Below, in pieces: positions 7,727 through 9,425 of a DNA stretch of 9,425 nt. The notes below the pieces were generated by a model, which was given only the letters and a program-made list of their open reading frames with translations, had not been told where the DNA came from and ran no database searches. Both the position numbers and the translations under genes were made by a program. The stretch spans positions 7,699 through 17,123 of the forward strand of contig NQJG01000039.1 of the NCBI GenBank assembly GCA_002256465.1. The letters are read 5' to 3'. The stretch comes from Methylococcaceae bacterium NSP1-1. GTDB taxonomy: Bacteria > Pseudomonadota > Gammaproteobacteria > Methylococcales > Methylomonadaceae. Each line of letters begins with the position of its first letter. The first letter of the stretch is position 1.

Positions 7727-9403
7727 TTAACGGGCCTTTAATTTATCTAACAGACTAACGGCTGCTTTTTTTTCTGAAAAGTCCTGCTCTGTTTTTACAA
7801 TAGATTCCAGTATTTCAATGGCTTTTTGAGTATTGTCATTAGCAACGTATGCTTCTGCCAAATGAAACTGAATATCATTGGCTTTGGGCGCTAATGAAGC
7901 GGCTTTTTCAAGTATGGGCAGGCCTTCTTTGGGTTGACCTTGTTTAATCAGGATATAGCCATAGGTGTCCAGGATTGCAGCTGACTCAGGCGCCTTCTCG
8001 TAGGCTTTTTTTGCCAGCTCAAGGGCTCGAGGGTCATTTTGTTGTGAATAAAGAAAAGCCAGATTATTTAAGGCGAGTACATTATCAGGTTGCTCGGTAA
8101 GTATCGCATTATAATGCGCTTCAGCTTGTTTGTTGTCATTCTGTTGTTGATAAACAGTCGCCAGCTTAAAATGGATGGCGCCATTTTTGTTGTTTTTCTC
8201 TAATGCGTTATTGAGAAGTTTAATGGCGTCAGTTTGTTTCCCCTGGGCATTAAGCAAATCAGCCAGGGTAAATAATACTTTGTCATTCGGCTGAATCTTG
8301 TAGGCTTGTTGATACATGTCAGTGGCTTTATCGAGTTTTTTATCGGCCAGATACACGTCACCTTTTAACAGTTTGCCCAGCACCAATTTTGGAAACTGTT
8401 TGTCTATTTTAGTGGCTAATTCGAATGCCTCTTGATTACGTTTCAGCTTGATTAAATAGACTGTTTTAAATACCAATGCTTCCGGTTTATCGGGTGAAAT
8501 CCGGGCTGTTTCATCCAGTAAATTAAGCACCTCCTTGTCTTTATCAGGATGCTCGCTCAGTAACCTGGCTAATAATAAGCGGCTGTTAATATCTTGTTTA
8601 TCCAGGTCAATAATTTGCAGTAATGTTTCTTCGGCTGCCGGCTTTTTGTCATTAACAATTTGGGCGCCGGCAAGTACAGACAGCGCCACGCTATTATCGG
8701 GATAACGGTTGACCAGATCTTCACCCAGGGACAGGATTTTTTCCGGTTGTTTCTGCGATGCATAAAACTTCCCTAGACTTTTGATGACTTCAATTTCTGC
8801 GGTGATATTGCCTTTTACTTTTTCCTGAGCGGTTAGTAAAACCTTTTCTACTTCGGCATTGTCTTTTTGTTTATAGGCTACATCAGCTAACAGTAGATAG
8901 GCATTGATCGCTTTATCATTAATGGCTAAGGCCTTATTGGCATACTCTTTGGCTTTATCAAGCTGACCGCCATCCAAAGCTAATTTTGATGCGCCCAGGT
9001 GTGCCAGGATATTTTTTGGATCGAGTTTAATGGCTTTTTCATAGCTTTGTTGGGCGGCAGTTGTATCTTTCTTCAGTGTTTCAAATAGAGCTTGTAAGTT
9101 ATAGTATTCGGGTTCATTTGGGTATTTTTTTAATAAAGCGGAAATCTTGTTTTGAGCTTCTTCAAGTTTGTTCTGTTTTAGAAGGTTAAGTACTTCAAGG
9201 TAATTCGCTTTTTTATTGCTTTGTTCGGCTTGTTGGAATGATTCTAAGGCTGAGCTGGAACTTCCCTGTTCAGTTGTTAGCGGTGCAGTTGGGTCCAGAC
9301 TACTAAAATTGTCTTGTTGATTCAGTGCATCATAGTTTGCAGCCATCACTAAAGAACTGGAAGCTAATAGGCCAATTGCTAGAGCTGCACGATTTTGTTT
9401 CAT
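7727..9403 (-). CDS. Exported TPR-repeat protein, PrsT-like (PEP-CTERM system associated)
   Basis: Secreted or periplasmic tetratricopeptide-repeat protein. The signal peptide is residues 1 to about 21 (MKQNRAALAIGLLASSSLVMA, then ANYD). A Ser/Gln-rich linker reaches about residue 65. From about 66 to near the C-terminus the protein is an array of roughly thirteen to fourteen 34-residue TPR helix pairs (for example AQQSYEKAIKLDPKN, LQALFETLKKDTT, ALNNLAFLYSQQNDPRALEL). The final block (LNNLAFLYSQQNDPRALELA, TYGYILIKQGQ, FSEKKAAVSLLDKLKAR) resembles the end of PrsT, the TPR lipoprotein of XrtA/PEP-CTERM loci, and prsK follows directly. Two differences argue against a plain PrsT call: there is no lipobox cysteine at the signal cleavage site, and 558 residues is well short of the roughly 900 typical of PrsT. 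A scaffold or assembly role in exopolysaccharide or PEP-CTERM export is an inference. The start at 9403 has only a weak AAAGAA upstream; 22 bases of leader remain before the window end. Confidence 0.7.
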   Translation of the reverse strand: MKQNRAALAIGLLASSSLVMAANYDALNQQDNFSSLDPTAPLTTEQGSSSSALESFQQAEQSNKKANYLEVLNLLKQNKLEEAQNKISALLKKYPNEPEYYNLQALFETLKKDTTAAQQSYEKAIKLDPKNILAHLGASKLALDGGQLDKAKEYANKALAINDKAINAYLLLADVAYKQKDNAEVEKVLLTAQEKVKGNITAEIEVIKSLGKFYASQKQPEKILSLGEDLVNRYPDNSVALSVLAGAQIVNDKKPAAEETLLQIIDLDKQDINSRLLLARLLSEHPDKDKEVLNLLDETARISPDKPEALVFKTVYLIKLKRNQEAFELATKIDKQFPKLVLGKLLKGDVYLADKKLDKATDMYQQAYKIQPNDKVLFTLADLLNAQGKQTDAIKLLNNALEKNNKNGAIHFKLATVYQQQNDNKQAEAHYNAILTEQPDNVLALNNLAFLYSQQNDPRALELAKKAYEKAPESAAILDTYGYILIKQGQPKEGLPILEKAASLAPKANDIQFHLAEAYVANDNTQKAIEILESIVKTEQDFSEKKAAVSLLDKLKAR

Positions 9404-9425
9404 TGTTATTCTTTGAGGTCATAAA

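Noticed and set aside
8569..8763. Minus-strand 64-codon frame
   Set aside because: It is an out-of-frame shadow inside the TPR gene, basic and without family signal.

Overview
The window holds five genes, all on the minus strand and closely packed. In transcription order (right to left) they are: an exported TPR-repeat protein (9403-7727), a PrsK-type membrane histidine kinase (7659-5587), RecC (5527-2492), a BatD-family membrane protein (2468-765), and the 5' part of a GH13 glucan-branching-enzyme-like gene (681 to beyond base 1) interrupted by an in-frame TAG. The gaps are 67, 59, 23 and 83 bases, so no stretch over 300 bases lacks a gene. I saw no tRNA, rRNA, CRISPR array, insertion sequence or convincing factor-independent terminator.

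Organism (inference): a gram-negative proteobacterium, probably a gammaproteobacterium. RecC implies a RecBCD-type bacterium. PrsK belongs to the XrtA/PEP-CTERM (exosortase) protein-sorting and exopolysaccharide system of environmental gram-negatives. BatD and the long GH13 N-terminal region fit methane-oxidising Methylococcales (Methylobacter/Methylomonas relatives), but that rests on recalled protein similarity and is not proven here. Base composition is AT-leaning over most of the window and clearly GC-richer in the GH13 part (1 to about 450).

How the genes work together: the TPR protein and PrsK plausibly form a PEP-CTERM/exopolysaccharide signalling pair. The usual partner regulator PrsR does not follow PrsK; recC comes next. 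RecC is separated from recB and recD, and BatD from its usual MoxR/DUF58/BatA/BatB partners. The block therefore looks like an assembly of genes usually found in other operons, possibly co-transcribed. The most notable points are the TAG inside the GH13 frame with at least 77 open codons beyond it, a 19-base dyad between prsK and recC, the rearranged Prs/Rec/Bat neighbourhoods, and an apparent short internal deletion in BatD. Four of the five genes belong to known families; I did not find convincing evidence of an entirely new system.
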